NCBI RefSeq assembly: GCF_008868175.1
Contig: NZ_WBKT01000004.1
Location: 34,870-98,869 of the forward strand
DNA length: 64,000 nt
Direction: 5' to 3'
Source of the DNA: Micromonospora sp. AMSO31t
GTDB lineage: Bacteria > Actinomycetota > Actinomycetes > Mycobacteriales > Micromonosporaceae
The position numbers were made by a program, and so were the translations under genes. The notes below the pieces were generated by a model. The model had not been told where the DNA came from and did no database searches. It saw only the letters and a list, made by a program, of their open reading frames with translations. Within the stretch, counting starts at the first letter, position 1, and each line of letters begins with the position of its first letter. Below, piece after piece: positions 1 through 8,564 of the stretch.

Positions 1-383
1 GTCGGAACCCGGCCGAGCAACCGCAGCAGGCCGGCCGCGGCGAACGTGACCGCCGGGAGCTGGAAGACGTACAGGGCGTCGACGTCGCCGAGGTAGCGCC
101 GGCCGGTCAGCGCCACGCTGCCGGCGAAGGAAAGCCAGCTCGCCATCCGCGCCGAGCCCTCGCCGGCCGCGTACCGGGGCACCCGGCGGACGGTCAGCCG
201 CTCGCTGTGCGTCTGGTGCCGCCAGCGCTGCCGCCAGCCCGGATAGACGTGCCCACCGGGATAGTCCGGGAAGCCGGTGAGCACGCGTACCTCGTGGCCG
301 CGGGCCGCCAGCTCCTCGGCCAGGCTGCCCGGGATGAACGCGGGCTCGGGCGGGAAGTGGTACGACAGGATGCCGATCTTCAT
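1..383 (-). CDS. Glycosyltransferase family 4, N-terminal part (runs off the left edge)
   Basis: An open frame starts at ATG 383 on the minus strand and continues past the window edge, giving 127 codons. It begins MKIGILSYHFPPEP, followed by a LAEELAARGHEVRVLTG segment and a PDYPGG motif. This is the N-terminal Rossmann half of GT-B (GT4) glycosyltransferases of the WcaI/colanic-acid type, which transfer sugars to lipid-linked glycans at the cytoplasmic membrane face. It is divergent from the tyrosine phosphatase at 525, with a BY-kinase just beyond, so it probably belongs to an exopolysaccharide or capsule locus that extends leftwards. The C-terminal nucleotide-sugar-binding half is outside the window, so the substrate cannot be judged. 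Confidence 0.8.
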   Translation of the reverse strand, partial: MKIGILSYHFPPEPAFIPGSLAEELAARGHEVRVLTGFPDYPGGHVYPGWRQRWRHQTHSERLTVRRVPRYAAGEGSARMASWLSFAGSVALTGRRYLGDVDALYVFQLPAVTFAAAGLLRLLGRVP

Positions 384-524
384 GGCCGCACTCCCGGCGC
401 GGCTTCCCGACGCGCGGGCCCCGGCACCCCGTAGGATGCCGACATCCCCTCTGCGTCCGGCCGCGACCGCCGGAACACCGCCGTCGCGGCGCCGCCCGCG
501 ACCATGCCGACGAGAGGGGTGCAG

Positions 525-1118
525 ATGGTCGACGGGGTGCTCTTCGTCTGCCACGCCAACATGTGCCGGTCACCGATGGCGGAGTTCATCGCCCGCCGGC
601 TGCTGCGGGACCTGCCGGTCCTGGTGACCAGCGCGGGCACCGACGCGCTCGACGGGGCGGCCATGCACCCGTACGCGGTCGAGGTCGCCGCCCGCACCGG
701 CGCGGACCCGGCGGCGTTCCGCACCCGCCGGCTCCGCCCCGAGCACCTGACCCGAGCCGCCCTGGTGCTGACCGCGACCCGGCGGCAGCGCTCGGTCTGC
801 ACCGCGTTGGCCCCGGCCGCGCTGCCCCGGACCTTCACGCTCCGCCAGTTCGCCCGGCTGGCCGCCGCCTCGGTCGAGGTGACCGAGGCGGCAGACCCGA
901 CCGAGACGGCCGAGCCGGCCGTCACGGTCGGGGACTCGCCGCTGCGGGCCGCGGTGGTGGCGGCCGCCCGCGTCCGGGGGCGGCTGCAACCCGCCACCCC
1001 CGACGCGGACGACCTGCGCGACCCGATCGGCGGCTCCCCCGCCGACTTCCGGCGCTGCGCTGACGAGATCGAGCGGTCGATGCGACCGGTGCTCGCGCTC
1101 ATCGGGACAGCCGGGTGA
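525..1118 (+). CDS. Low-molecular-weight protein-tyrosine phosphatase (Wzb-like)
   Basis: A 197-residue protein with the P-loop C(X)5RS near its start (CHANMCRSP) and a C-terminal DPIGGS segment that supplies the general-acid Asp. The family dephosphorylates tyrosine kinases such as Wzc and thereby controls polysaccharide chain length and export. I chose ATG 525 because GAGAGGGGT lies about 7 nt upstream; an in-frame ATG at 504 would add seven residues ahead of the conserved beta strand. A serine-rich or low-complexity insert of roughly 40 residues (TEAADPTETAEPAVT) between the P-loop half and the DP motif makes it longer than the usual 150-160 residues. Its 3' end overlaps the convergent BY-kinase gene by 20 bp. 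Confidence 0.88.
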   Translation: MVDGVLFVCHANMCRSPMAEFIARRLLRDLPVLVTSAGTDALDGAAMHPYAVEVAARTGADPAAFRTRRLRPEHLTRAALVLTATRRQRSVCTALAPAALPRTFTLRQFARLAAASVEVTEAADPTETAEPAVTVGDSPLRAAVVAAARVRGRLQPATPDADDLRDPIGGSPADFRRCADEIERSMRPVLALIGTAG

Positions 1119-2556
1119 GTTCCTGGGTGTGATCGCCCACGGGGACCTGCTGCTCCCCACGCCGGGCCACGCCGGCACGGTCGGCGGGCACGGACGGCCC
1201 GGCGGCCGGCACGACCACCTTGTACGCCTCGTACTGGTAGGCGTCCGCCTTGGCCACCTTGGCCATGTTCAGCACGCAGCCGAGCAGGCGCACCGAGACC
1301 GAGTGCAGGGCGTGGGCCGCCGCGGCGACCTGGTTGCGCGAGGTCCGCCCCTGCTGGGTGACCAGCAGCGCGCCGTCGGCCTGCACGGCCACCACGACGC
1401 CGTCGGTGACCGCGAGCAGCGGTGCGGTGTCGATGACCACGATGTCCGCCGACTCGCGCAGCGCCACCAGCAGGTCGGCCATCGCCTTGGAGCCGAGCAG
1501 CTCGCTGGGGTTGGGCGGGGTGGCGCCGCTGGGCAGCACCAGCAGCGACTTGTCGCCCCACCGCTGCACCACGTCGCCGACCTGGACGTCGCCGACCAGC
1601 ACGTCGGTGAGCCCCACCCCGCCGTCGAGGCCGAGGTAGTCGGCGACCTTGGGACGGCGCAGGTCGGCGTCGATGAGCAGCACCCGCCAGCCGGCCTCGG
1701 CGAGGGCGATGGCGGTGTTGCAGGCCATCGTGGTCTTCCCCTCGCCCTGCAGAGCGCTGGTGACCGCGATGACCCGGGCGGGCTCGTGCACGTCGACGAA
1801 GCGCAGGTTGGTCCGCAGCTTGCGGACCGCCTCGGCGCGCGGCGAGTTGGCCGCCTCGCCGACGATCAGCGGGGCCGCCTTGGCCCCGGACTCGAACGGG
1901 ATCTCGCCCAGCAGCGGGCTGCCGGTGACCCGCTGGAGCGCGGCGGCGTCCCGCATCCGGACGTCCGCCAGCCCTCGCAGCACGGCCAGCCCCGCCCCGA
2001 GCAGCAGCCCCAGCAGGCCGCCGAGGACCAGGTTCCGCACCGGCTGCGGCGAGACCGGGCTGGAGGTCACCCGGGGACCGCTGACCACCTCGAGCTTGAT
2101 GGGCGGCGCCTTGCCGTCCGGCGGGGTCTCCACCTTCTGCACCAGCTCGATGAACTTCGCCGAGAGCGTCTCGGTGGTCTTCAACGCCCGGGTCTGGTCG
2201 GTGTCGGTGACGGTGGCCTTCAGCAGCACCGTCCCGGTCTCCGTGGAGGTGGTGATCCGGCGCTGCACCTGGTCGGCGGTGAGCCCGAGCGGGGCCTCGG
2301 CGACGACGCTCTGCGCCAGCCGGTCGCTGGTGAGCAGGTCACCGTAGGACTTCACCCGCTGCTGGAGGAAGAGGCTGCCCTGGTAGGCGTCGGTGACGCC
2401 CTGGCTCGGCGTGGTGACGAAGAAGGTCACCGAGGCCTCGTAACGGGGCGCCGTCCGGACCGTCACGAGGGCGGCGGTGCCCAAGGCGACCATCACCGTG
2501 ACCAGCACGATCCACCAGTGGCGTCGGACCAGGCGCAGATAACCGAGAACGTCCAT
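1099..2556 (-). CDS. Polysaccharide co-polymerase / BY-type tyrosine autokinase (Wzz-Wzc fusion)
   Basis: A 485-residue inner-membrane protein. Residues about 1-190 form a Wzz chain-length domain with two membrane segments (near 17-37 and 172-195). Residues about 220-445 form the BY-kinase: Walker A (ALQGEGKTT), Walker A' (LLIDADLRRP) and a Walker B-like VVIDTAP. A short C-terminal cluster (YQYEAY) offers tyrosines for autophosphorylation, fewer than in Wzc. The kinase controls assembly and export of capsule or exopolysaccharide. ATG 2556 follows a GGGGGAG ribosome site; a GTG one codon earlier is possible. It converges on and overlaps its likely cognate phosphatase gene. Confidence 0.9.
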   Translation of the reverse strand: MDVLGYLRLVRRHWWIVLVTVMVALGTAALVTVRTAPRYEASVTFFVTTPSQGVTDAYQGSLFLQQRVKSYGDLLTSDRLAQSVVAEAPLGLTADQVQRRITTSTETGTVLLKATVTDTDQTRALKTTETLSAKFIELVQKVETPPDGKAPPIKLEVVSGPRVTSSPVSPQPVRNLVLGGLLGLLLGAGLAVLRGLADVRMRDAAALQRVTGSPLLGEIPFESGAKAAPLIVGEAANSPRAEAVRKLRTNLRFVDVHEPARVIAVTSALQGEGKTTMACNTAIALAEAGWRVLLIDADLRRPKVADYLGLDGGVGLTDVLVGDVQVGDVVQRWGDKSLLVLPSGATPPNPSELLGSKAMADLLVALRESADIVVIDTAPLLAVTDGVVVAVQADGALLVTQQGRTSRNQVAAAAHALHSVSVRLLGCVLNMAKVAKADAYQYEAYKVVVPAAGPSVPADRAGVARRGEQQVPVGDHTQELTRLSR

Positions 2557-2903
2557 CACGCTCCCCCTCGCGACTCGCCGGTCTGCCGATGAAACTGCAC
2601 GAAAGCCCCCCTAGAAACCCCAGTACGCGTGCCAGGATCAAAAACGCCTATACATGACGGTAAGCGACTCGAAGAATGTAAACGATCAGAACCGCACAGA
2701 CGGTCTAAATCCTTCCAACTCGGAGCACTTATCCCGGCAACCCATGGATCGTCAGGCCGCCGGTGAGGGGGCCCTCCTCCTGTTAACGCCGGACTCGGCC
2801 GCGTGGTGCGGCCCGGCGGGCGGCCGGATAGGGTCGACAGCGGTGTGCCGGGAAGTCTGGTCGGCGACGACTCCGCCGACCCTTCTCCCGGAACGGACGC
2901 CGC
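2557..2903. other. Intergenic region between divergent kinase and nhaA genes
   Basis: The part from about 2590 to 2740 is visibly richer in A and T than its surroundings (several runs such as atcaaaaacg and gaatgtaaacg), as expected for a promoter and leader of the exopolysaccharide kinase gene. I could not fix a convincing -35/-10 pair, and found no coding frame with actinomycete codon bias. Confidence 0.4.
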
Positions 2904-4205
2904 ATGACCGAGCGCCTCCCACCGTCCCCCCGCCTGCTGTCCCGCCGGTCCTGGCCGGAGGCCCGCTTCCTGGCCGACGTGCTGCGCGCCGAGACCGTCG
3001 GCGGCGGGCTGCTCCTGCTCGGCGCGCTGATCGCCCTGCTCTGGGCCAACTCGCCCTGGCGGGCCGCGTACGCCGACCTCGGAGCGTGGGTGCCGTGGCC
3101 GGATGGCGCCGGGCTGCACCTGGACCTCAGCCTCGCCGCCTGGGCCGCCGACGGTCTGCTGGCGATCTTCTTCTTCGTGGCCGGCCTGGAGCTCAAGCGG
3201 GAGTTCGTGGCCGGCGACCTGCGCGACCCGCGCCGCGCGGCGCTGCCGGTGGTGGCCGCACTGGGCGGCATGGTCGCGCCGGCGCTGGTCTACGTCACCG
3301 TGACGCTCACCGCCGGCGGCGCGGGGCTGCGCGGCTGGGCCATCCCCACGGCCACCGACATCGCCTTCGCGCTCGCCGTGCTCGCGGTGGTCAGCTCACA
3401 CCTGCCGCAGGGGCTGCGGGCCTTCCTGCTCACCCTCGCGGTGGTCGACGACCTCTTCGCGATCGTCATCATCGCGGTCTTCTACACCGCCGGCTTCCAC
3501 CCGCTGCCCCTGCTCGGGGCGGTGCTGCCGATCGCCGCCTTCGCCCTGCTGGTGCGGCGCCGGCCCACCTGGTGGTGGGCGCTGCTCCCGCTCGCGGTGA
3601 CCGCCTGGGCGCTCGTGCACGCGTCCGGCGTGCACGCCACGGTGGCCGGGGTGCTGCTCGGCTTCACCGTGCCCGTGCGGCCGGCCGGCGGCGGCGGGCC
3701 GGGGCTGGCCGAGCGGCTGGAGCACCGGTGGCGGCCCGTCTCCGCGGGACTCGCGGTGCCGGTCTTCGCGTTCTTCGCCGCCGGGGTGTCCCTGGTCGAC
3801 GTCGACCCGGCCGCGGTCCTCACCGACCCGGTGGTCCTCGGCGTGGCGGCCGGGCTCGTGCTGGGCAAGGCGGTCGGGGTGTTCGGCTCGACGTTCCTCC
3901 TGGCCCGGTTCACTCGGGCCGAACTCGACGAGGAGATCACCTGGGCGGACCTGGCGGGGCTGGCCCTGCTGGCCGGCATCGGCTTCACCGTGTCGCTGCT
4001 CATCGGCGAGCTGGCGTTCGGGCCGGGCAGCCCCGAGGACGAGCGGGTGAAGGCGGCCGTGCTGCTCGGCTCGCTGGTCTCGGCCGGCCTGGCCTCGGTG
4101 GTGCTGATCCGGCGCAACCGGGTCTACCGGCGGATCAGCGAGCGGGAGAGCCGCGACTCCGACGGCGACGGCATCCCGGACGTCTACCAGGAGCGGGGGG
4201 CCTAG
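2904..4205 (+). CDS. nhaA: Na+/H+ antiporter NhaA
   Basis: A 433-residue integral membrane protein with about 11-12 hydrophobic segments. It keeps the family start ([23 protein letters not shown] in parts), the [12 protein letters not shown] segment and [11 protein letters not shown], which contain the Asp residues corresponding to the DD pair of the E. coli ion-binding site, and the late [15 protein letters not shown] helix. It exchanges protons for sodium and serves pH and salt homeostasis. Unusually, the cytoplasmic or external tail after the last helix carries [12 protein letters not shown] (about residues 418-429), resembling a calcium-binding DxDxDG loop. It stands alone, followed by a strong hairpin. 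Confidence 0.93.
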   Translation: MTERLPPSPRLLSRRSWPEARFLADVLRAETVGGGLLLLGALIALLWANSPWRAAYADLGAWVPWPDGAGLHLDLSLAAWAADGLLAIFFFVAGLELKREFVAGDLRDPRRAALPVVAALGGMVAPALVYVTVTLTAGGAGLRGWAIPTATDIAFALAVLAVVSSHLPQGLRAFLLTLAVVDDLFAIVIIAVFYTAGFHPLPLLGAVLPIAAFALLVRRRPTWWWALLPLAVTAWALVHASGVHATVAGVLLGFTVPVRPAGGGGPGLAERLEHRWRPVSAGLAVPVFAFFAAGVSLVDVDPAAVLTDPVVLGVAAGLVLGKAVGVFGSTFLLARFTRAELDEEITWADLAGLALLAGIGFTVSLLIGELAFGPGSPEDERVKAAVLLGSLVSAGLASVVLIRRNRVYRRISERESRDSDGDGIPDVYQERGA

Positions 4206-4236
4206 GCGGCTCGTCGGACGCCGATCAGGAGCCGCC

Positions 4237-4271
4237 CCGCGCGCCGGCCGCCGGTGACGGCCGGCGCGCGG
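4237..4271. terminator. GC hairpin, bidirectional terminator
   Basis: A perfect 14-bp inverted repeat (4237-4250 with 4258-4271) with a 7-nt loop lies between the stops of the convergent nhaA and the small gene ending at 4276. There is no T-tract, as is common in high-GC actinomycetes. Confidence 0.7.
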
Positions 4272-4275
4272 CGGT

Positions 4276-4482
4276 TCAGCGGCCGCGGTCGGCCGGGCGC
4301 TCCTCGCCGTGTCCCTCGGTCTCCTCCTCCAGCGCGTCCGCGACCGGCTCGGTGAGGTCGTCGCCCGGAACCGCGATCTCCTCGATCCGGTCCTGCTCGT
4401 CGGGGCGCCCCCCCGCCGGCGGTTCCGGAGCCGTCGCGCCCCCGGCGAAGCCGTACTCGTTGGGCTCGTCGTGCCTGCTCAT
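4276..4482 (-). CDS. Small acidic hypothetical protein
   Basis: A 68-residue, hydrophilic and strongly acidic protein (many E and D, ending EEETEGHGEERPADRGR) without membrane segments. I do not recognise a family. ATG 4482 is preceded by GGGAGG at 8 nt, which decides the start over a GTG/ATG 14 codons upstream at 4524. It lies between nhaA and the TMEM165-type exporter, in the same orientation as the exporter but separated from it by a hairpin, so it is probably its own unit. It may be disordered. Its coding status rests on the good ribosome site and on the position between two terminators. Confidence 0.5.
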   Translation of the reverse strand: MSRHDEPNEYGFAGGATAPEPPAGGRPDEQDRIEEIAVPGDDLTEPVADALEEETEGHGEERPADRGR

Positions 4483-4599
4483 GCGCGGGACCTCCCGGTC
4501 GTCCGGTTTCCTCTCGTGGCTCACGCCCGGCGGTGGTCGTCACCCGCCGCGGCGTCTCCCCGAGGTGCATACCCCGCCAACGGGGTCCTCGATCACCCG

Positions 4600-4639
4600 C
4601 GGCCGGTTCCGCAGGCGGCGGGCGCGGCGGAACCGGCCG
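4600..4639 (-). terminator. GC hairpin downstream of the Mn exporter gene
   Basis: A perfect 13-bp inverted repeat (4600-4612 with 4627-4639) and a 14-nt loop start 7 bp after the stop codon of the TMEM165-type gene on the minus strand. Confidence 0.6.
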
Positions 4640-4645
4640 GCGGGC

Positions 4646-5233
4646 TCAGGTCAGCTCGGCGACCGCCTCGAAGACCAGCCAGAGGCCGGAGATGGCGAAG
4701 AGGACGGCGGCGCCGTACCGGATGGCCTTCTCCGGCAGGTGCCGGCCGAGCAGGCGGCCCACCAGGATCGCCAGGGCGTCGGCGGCGACCATGCCCAGGG
4801 TCGAGCCGAGCCAGGTGCCGAACCAGCCGTACTTGGTGGCCAGGGTGATGGTGGCGAGCATGGTCTTGTCGCCCAGCTCGGCCAGGAAGAACGCCACACC
4901 GACGGCCACGATCGCGTGGCGGCTGCTCTTCTCCGCCTTGCGCTTCTCCTCCTCGGTCAGCTTGTCGCCGCGCAGCGTCCAGGCACCGAAGCCGAGGAAC
5001 GCCAGGCCGGCGACGAGCGAGATCCATTCGGTGGGCAGTGCCGCGTGGAGGCCGTACCCGATGGCGACCGAGGCCAAGTGCACGACCGCGGTGGCGACGG
5101 TGATGCCGATGAGCACCGGCAGCGGCCGGAACCGGGTGGCGAACGTCAGGGCCATGAGCTGGGACTTGTCACCCAGCTCGGCGACGAAGATGACGCCGAA
5201 GCTGACCACCAGCGCGACGAGGAAACCGTCCAT
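4646..5233 (-). CDS. TMEM165/GDT1 (UPF0016) family cation exporter, probably Mn2+
   Basis: A 195-residue membrane protein with two homologous halves, each with the diagnostic E-x-G-D-K-(S/T) motif: ELGDKSQL near residue 18 and ELGDKTML near residue 127. About six hydrophobic helices are visible. Family members (MneA, Mnx, yeast Gdt1, human TMEM165) move Mn2+ or Ca2+ against protons. ATG 5233 follows a GGGAAGG-like site. The upstream leader is a yybP-ykoY riboswitch, which ties the gene to manganese export from the cytoplasm when Mn2+ is high. This combination makes Mn2+ the preferred substrate; direct transport data are of course not visible. Confidence 0.88.
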   Translation of the reverse strand: MDGFLVALVVSFGVIFVAELGDKSQLMALTFATRFRPLPVLIGITVATAVVHLASVAIGYGLHAALPTEWISLVAGLAFLGFGAWTLRGDKLTEEEKRKAEKSSRHAIVAVGVAFFLAELGDKTMLATITLATKYGWFGTWLGSTLGMVAADALAILVGRLLGRHLPEKAIRYGAAVLFAISGLWLVFEAVAELT

Positions 5234-5282
5234 GTGAACCTTCCCGATCAAGCCGGGAGGAGGTATGGGGGCGCCCTCGACC

Positions 5283-5397
5283 CGGCTGCGACAGCCTGAG
5301 TCGAAGGTCTCGCCCGCCCCGGGGACCGGGGCCGCGTGGCCGGATGCGGAACGCACCAGTATGTCGACCACGACATTGGGGGCTACTCCCCTTCGCG
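5283..5397 (-). promoter_or_regulatory. yybP-ykoY manganese riboswitch
   Basis: Read on the minus strand, the leader contains the conserved elements in order: AAGGGGAGTAG (5383-5393), then GTCGACATACT, then CCGGGG near the end, and GAGACCTT (5304-5311). These are the signature L1 and L3 elements of the Mn2+-sensing yybP-ykoY class. It lies 50 nt upstream of the start of the TMEM165/GDT1 exporter gene, a typical target. The exact 5' and 3' ends are estimated. Whether control is by termination or translation cannot be settled by eye. Confidence 0.85.
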
Positions 5398-5459
5398 CCG
5401 CCCAGCCTAGCCGATCATCAGGGGGCGGGCCGCGCCGGGTGAACAGGGTCACCGGCGCC

Positions 5460-6425
5460 TCAGTCCGCGCGGGCCAGGCTGACCCCGAACAGCCCCTCCG
5501 GGTCGGTCCAGAACGCCTGCCGGACGAACCCGGCCGCGACCAGTTCCCGGGCGATCCCCGCCGGCCGGAACTTCGCCGAGACCTCGGTCCGCAGCTCCTC
5601 GCCGGCGGCGAACGCGACGTCCAGGTCGAGCACGCGCACCCGGACGGGGCGCTCGGCCCGCAGCCGCATCTCGATCCACTCGTGCTCCGGGTCCCAGACC
5701 GCCACGTGCCGGAACGCCGCCGGGTCGAAGTCCGCCCCCAGCTCCCGGTTGATCACCCGCAGCACGTTGCGGTTGAACTCGGCGGTCACCCCGGCCGCGT
5801 CGTCGTAGGCGGGGACCAGCACCGACGGGTCCTTCACCAGGTCGGTGCCGACCAGCAGCCAGTCGCCGGCCTCCAGCGCCGCGCGCATCGCGGTGAGGAA
5901 CTCGGCCCGCTCGGCGGGCAGCAGGTTGCCGATGGTCCCGCCGAGGAACAGCACCAGCCGCCGGCCGCCGGTGGGCAGCCGGTCCAGGTGCCGGGTGAAG
6001 TCGCCGACGATGCCGCGCACCCGCAGCCCGGGGTACGCGGCGGCGATCTGCTCGGTGGACCCGCGCAGCGCGCTGACCGAGACGTCCAGCGGCACGAAGC
6101 TGCCCAGGTCGCCGTGGCGGGTGAAGGCGTCCAGCAGCAGCCGGGTCTTCTCCGACGAGCCGGAGCCCAGCTCGATCAGCGTCTTCGCACCGGTCAGCGC
6201 GGCGACGTCGTCGGCGTGCGCGGCCAGCACCGCCCGCTCGGCCCGGGTCGGGTAGTACTCCGGCAGCCGGGTGATCTCCTCGAACAGCTCGCTGCCCCGG
6301 GCGTCGTAGAACCACTTCGGTGGCAGCCACTTCGGCGTCGCGGTCAGGCCGATCCGGACGTCCTCCCGCAGGCCGCGGTCGAGGTCCTGCTCCTCCAGGT
6401 GGATCTCCAGTGGCTCCGCGCTCAT
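5460..6425 (-). CDS. egtD: L-histidine N-alpha-methyltransferase EgtD
   Basis: A 321-residue cytosolic SAM-dependent enzyme that trimethylates histidine to hercynine, the first committed step of ergothioneine synthesis. The family start (LREDVRIGLTATPKWLPPKWFYDARGSELFEEIT in parts) and the SAM-binding ELGSGSSEKT (about residue 95) are clear, as is LFLGGTIGNL. The length matches mycobacterial EgtD. It is the last gene of the leftward egtA-egtB-egtC-egtD cluster, 41 nt after egtC. The stop lies only about 65 nt from the riboswitch of the next gene. Confidence 0.95.
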   Translation of the reverse strand: MSAEPLEIHLEEQDLDRGLREDVRIGLTATPKWLPPKWFYDARGSELFEEITRLPEYYPTRAERAVLAAHADDVAALTGAKTLIELGSGSSEKTRLLLDAFTRHGDLGSFVPLDVSVSALRGSTEQIAAAYPGLRVRGIVGDFTRHLDRLPTGGRRLVLFLGGTIGNLLPAERAEFLTAMRAALEAGDWLLVGTDLVKDPSVLVPAYDDAAGVTAEFNRNVLRVINRELGADFDPAAFRHVAVWDPEHEWIEMRLRAERPVRVRVLDLDVAFAAGEELRTEVSAKFRPAGIARELVAAGFVRQAFWTDPEGLFGVSLARAD

Positions 6426-6466
6426 CAGCTGTCCTTCCTGTTCCTACCGGTGTGGGAAACGGGATG

Positions 6467-7213
6467 TCAGGCGACCGTCAGCTCCCGGACGTCCAGCCCG
6501 GTGGCGGTGGCCACCACCAGCCGGCCGTCCGGCACCGGCCGCCAGCCGGGGTCGTCGTCGGAGGGCTCGGAGGCGAGCAGCACCGAACCCGGGGTACGGC
6601 GTACCGACAGCGCGTGCCCGGCCACGCTGGCCGCCACCGTGGCGCCGTCGGTCAGCAGCAGGTTCAGCCGTGATCCGGGGGCGGCGGCGGAGACCGCGGC
6701 GACGGTGTCGGCCACCGCGTCGCCGGGCGTGGCGCCGGCGCGCAGCCGGTGCCGGACCAGCGCCCAGAGCAGCGCCGAGTCGGTCGGCACCTCCAGGGTC
6801 AGCAGGTCGCGGACGGGAAGCCCGCCGGCCAGCGGGACCAGGGTGTCCGGCCAGCCCCGCACCACCCCGTTGTGGCTGAACAGCCAGCGCCCCTCGACGA
6901 ACGGCGCGGCCGCCGTCTCGTGCAGCGGCATGCCGACCGTGGCGGAGCGGACGGCGGCCAGCACCGCGCCCGCGACCGTCACGGCGGCCAGCTCCGGCAG
7001 GGTCGTGTCGCTCCACATCGGCTGCGCCCGCCGGTAGCGGACCGGTTCCCCGCCGTCCGGGTACCAGCCGACGCCGAAGCCGTCGGCGTTGATCGTGCCG
7101 CCGCCACGCATGTCGCGGGGCGCCCAGGACTGCCGCAGCAGCCCGTACGGCGGGTCGAAGAGCAGGCTCCGCAGGCTGACCGGCGGACCGAGGTACGCCA
7201 GGTGGCGGCACAT
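6467..7213 (-). CDS. egtC: Gamma-glutamyl-hercynylcysteine S-oxide hydrolase EgtC
   Basis: A 248-residue class II glutamine-amidotransferase-fold hydrolase beginning MCRHLAYLG, so Cys2 becomes the N-terminal nucleophile. NADGFGVGWY (about residues 42-51) and LFSHNGVVRGW (oxyanion region) are conserved. It removes the glutamyl group from the EgtB product in ergothioneine synthesis. ATG 7213 lies 16 nt after the egtB stop, so the genes are probably co-transcribed. Confidence 0.94.
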   Translation of the reverse strand: MCRHLAYLGPPVSLRSLLFDPPYGLLRQSWAPRDMRGGGTINADGFGVGWYPDGGEPVRYRRAQPMWSDTTLPELAAVTVAGAVLAAVRSATVGMPLHETAAAPFVEGRWLFSHNGVVRGWPDTLVPLAGGLPVRDLLTLEVPTDSALLWALVRHRLRAGATPGDAVADTVAAVSAAAPGSRLNLLLTDGATVAASVAGHALSVRRTPGSVLLASEPSDDDPGWRPVPDGRLVVATATGLDVRELTVA

Positions 7214-7229
7214 CAGGCGGCGCCTCCCG

Positions 7230-8564
7230 TCACGCCGTCTCCTCGGGGCGGGCGTCGCGGGCGCAGCGGAAACCGCTGAAGATCTGCCGCCGGATCGGGT
7301 AGTCCCAGTTGCGGAAGGTGCCCCGGCAGGCCGACCGGTCGGTGCCGAACGAGCCGCCGCGCAGCACCCGGTGGTCGTCGCCGAAGAACACCTCCGAGTA
7401 TTCGCGGTAGGGGAACGCCGCGAAGCCCGGGTGGCCGCGGAAGGTGGACGAGGTCCACTCCCAGACGTCGCCGATGAGCTGGTGCACGCCGAGCGGCGAC
7501 GCCCCCTCCGGGTACGCGCCCACCGGCGCCGGCCACAGGTGCCGCTGCCCCAGGTTGGCGTGCGCGCCCGTCGGGTCCGCGTCGCCCCACGGGTAGCGGC
7601 GCGACCGGCCGGTCGCCGGATCCCAGCGGGCCGCCTTCTCCCACTCCGCCTCGGTGGGCAGCCGCCGGCCGGCCCAGGCCGCGTACGCCTCCGCCTCGTG
7701 GAAGCAGACGTGCACCACCGGCTCGTCGTCGCGCACCGGCGACCAGCGCCCGAACCGGCGGTACGCCCAGCCGTCCCCGTCGCGCCGCCAGTGCATCGGT
7801 GCGCTCAGCCCGGCCTCGACGCGGTGCCGCCAGCCGGCCGCGCTCCACCAGCGCGGCTCGTCGTAGCCGCCGTCGGCCAGGAACGCGCGGTACTGCCCGT
7901 TGGTGACCGGCGCCGCGTCGATGGCGTACGCGGGCAGGTCGACCGTGTGGGCGGGACGCTCGTTGTCCAGCGCCCACGGGTCGGTGGAGGTGCCCATGGT
8001 GAACGGGCCGGCCGGCACCAGCACCTCGCCGCCCACCCGGGCGCGGGGCTCCGGCGGCGGCGGGGCGTCCAGCACCGGGCCGCCGGCGCGCAGCTGGTGG
8101 GTGGCGAGCATGGTCTCGTCGTGCTGCTGCTCGTGCTGGACGATCATGCCGAACGCGAAGCCGTCCTCGACCAGCTTCCGGTCGGTGAACCGGATCCCGT
8201 CCAGCAGGTCGTACACCTTCTCCCGGACGGTCCGCACGTATGCCCGCGCCTCAGCGGGCGGCAGCAGCGGCAGCGCGGGCCGGTCCCGGCGGGGCTGCTT
8301 GAACGCGTCGTACAGGTCGTCGATGTCGTGGCGCACCGGCTCGCGCCCGCCGACGTCGCGGACCAGCCACAACTCCTCCTGGTTGCCGACGTGCGCCAGG
8401 TCCCAGACCAGCGGCGACATCAGGGTCGAGTGCTGCCGCACCAGGTCGTCGTCGTCCACCGCGTCGGTGAGCAGTGCGGTGCGGGCGCGGGCGCGCTCCA
8501 GCTCGGCCGCGATCCGGCCGCGCAACCGCTCGCCCTCGATCGCCGGCCGCTCGGTCGTGGTCAC
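7230..8564 (-). CDS. egtB: Hercynine oxygenase (sulfoxide synthase) EgtB
   Basis: A 444-residue non-haem iron enzyme that joins hercynine to gamma-glutamylcysteine (or cysteine) with O2. The N-terminal DinB-like four-helix domain holds the iron ligands (WDLAHVGNQEE near residue 53, and HEQQHDE near residue 144). The C-terminal FGE-sulfatase (formylglycine-like) domain spans about 185-440, ending with WEWTSS, RVLRGGSF and SGFRCA motifs. I place the start at GTG 8564, which follows GGGGAGGGG and overlaps the egtA stop by 4 nt (GTGA). A much longer open frame upstream is antisense-type read-through of egtA in another frame. Confidence 0.95.
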   Translation of the reverse strand: MTTTERPAIEGERLRGRIAAELERARARTALLTDAVDDDDLVRQHSTLMSPLVWDLAHVGNQEELWLVRDVGGREPVRHDIDDLYDAFKQPRRDRPALPLLPPAEARAYVRTVREKVYDLLDGIRFTDRKLVEDGFAFGMIVQHEQQHDETMLATHQLRAGGPVLDAPPPPEPRARVGGEVLVPAGPFTMGTSTDPWALDNERPAHTVDLPAYAIDAAPVTNGQYRAFLADGGYDEPRWWSAAGWRHRVEAGLSAPMHWRRDGDGWAYRRFGRWSPVRDDEPVVHVCFHEAEAYAAWAGRRLPTEAEWEKAARWDPATGRSRRYPWGDADPTGAHANLGQRHLWPAPVGAYPEGASPLGVHQLIGDVWEWTSSTFRGHPGFAAFPYREYSEVFFGDDHRVLRGGSFGTDRSACRGTFRNWDYPIRRQIFSGFRCARDARPEETA

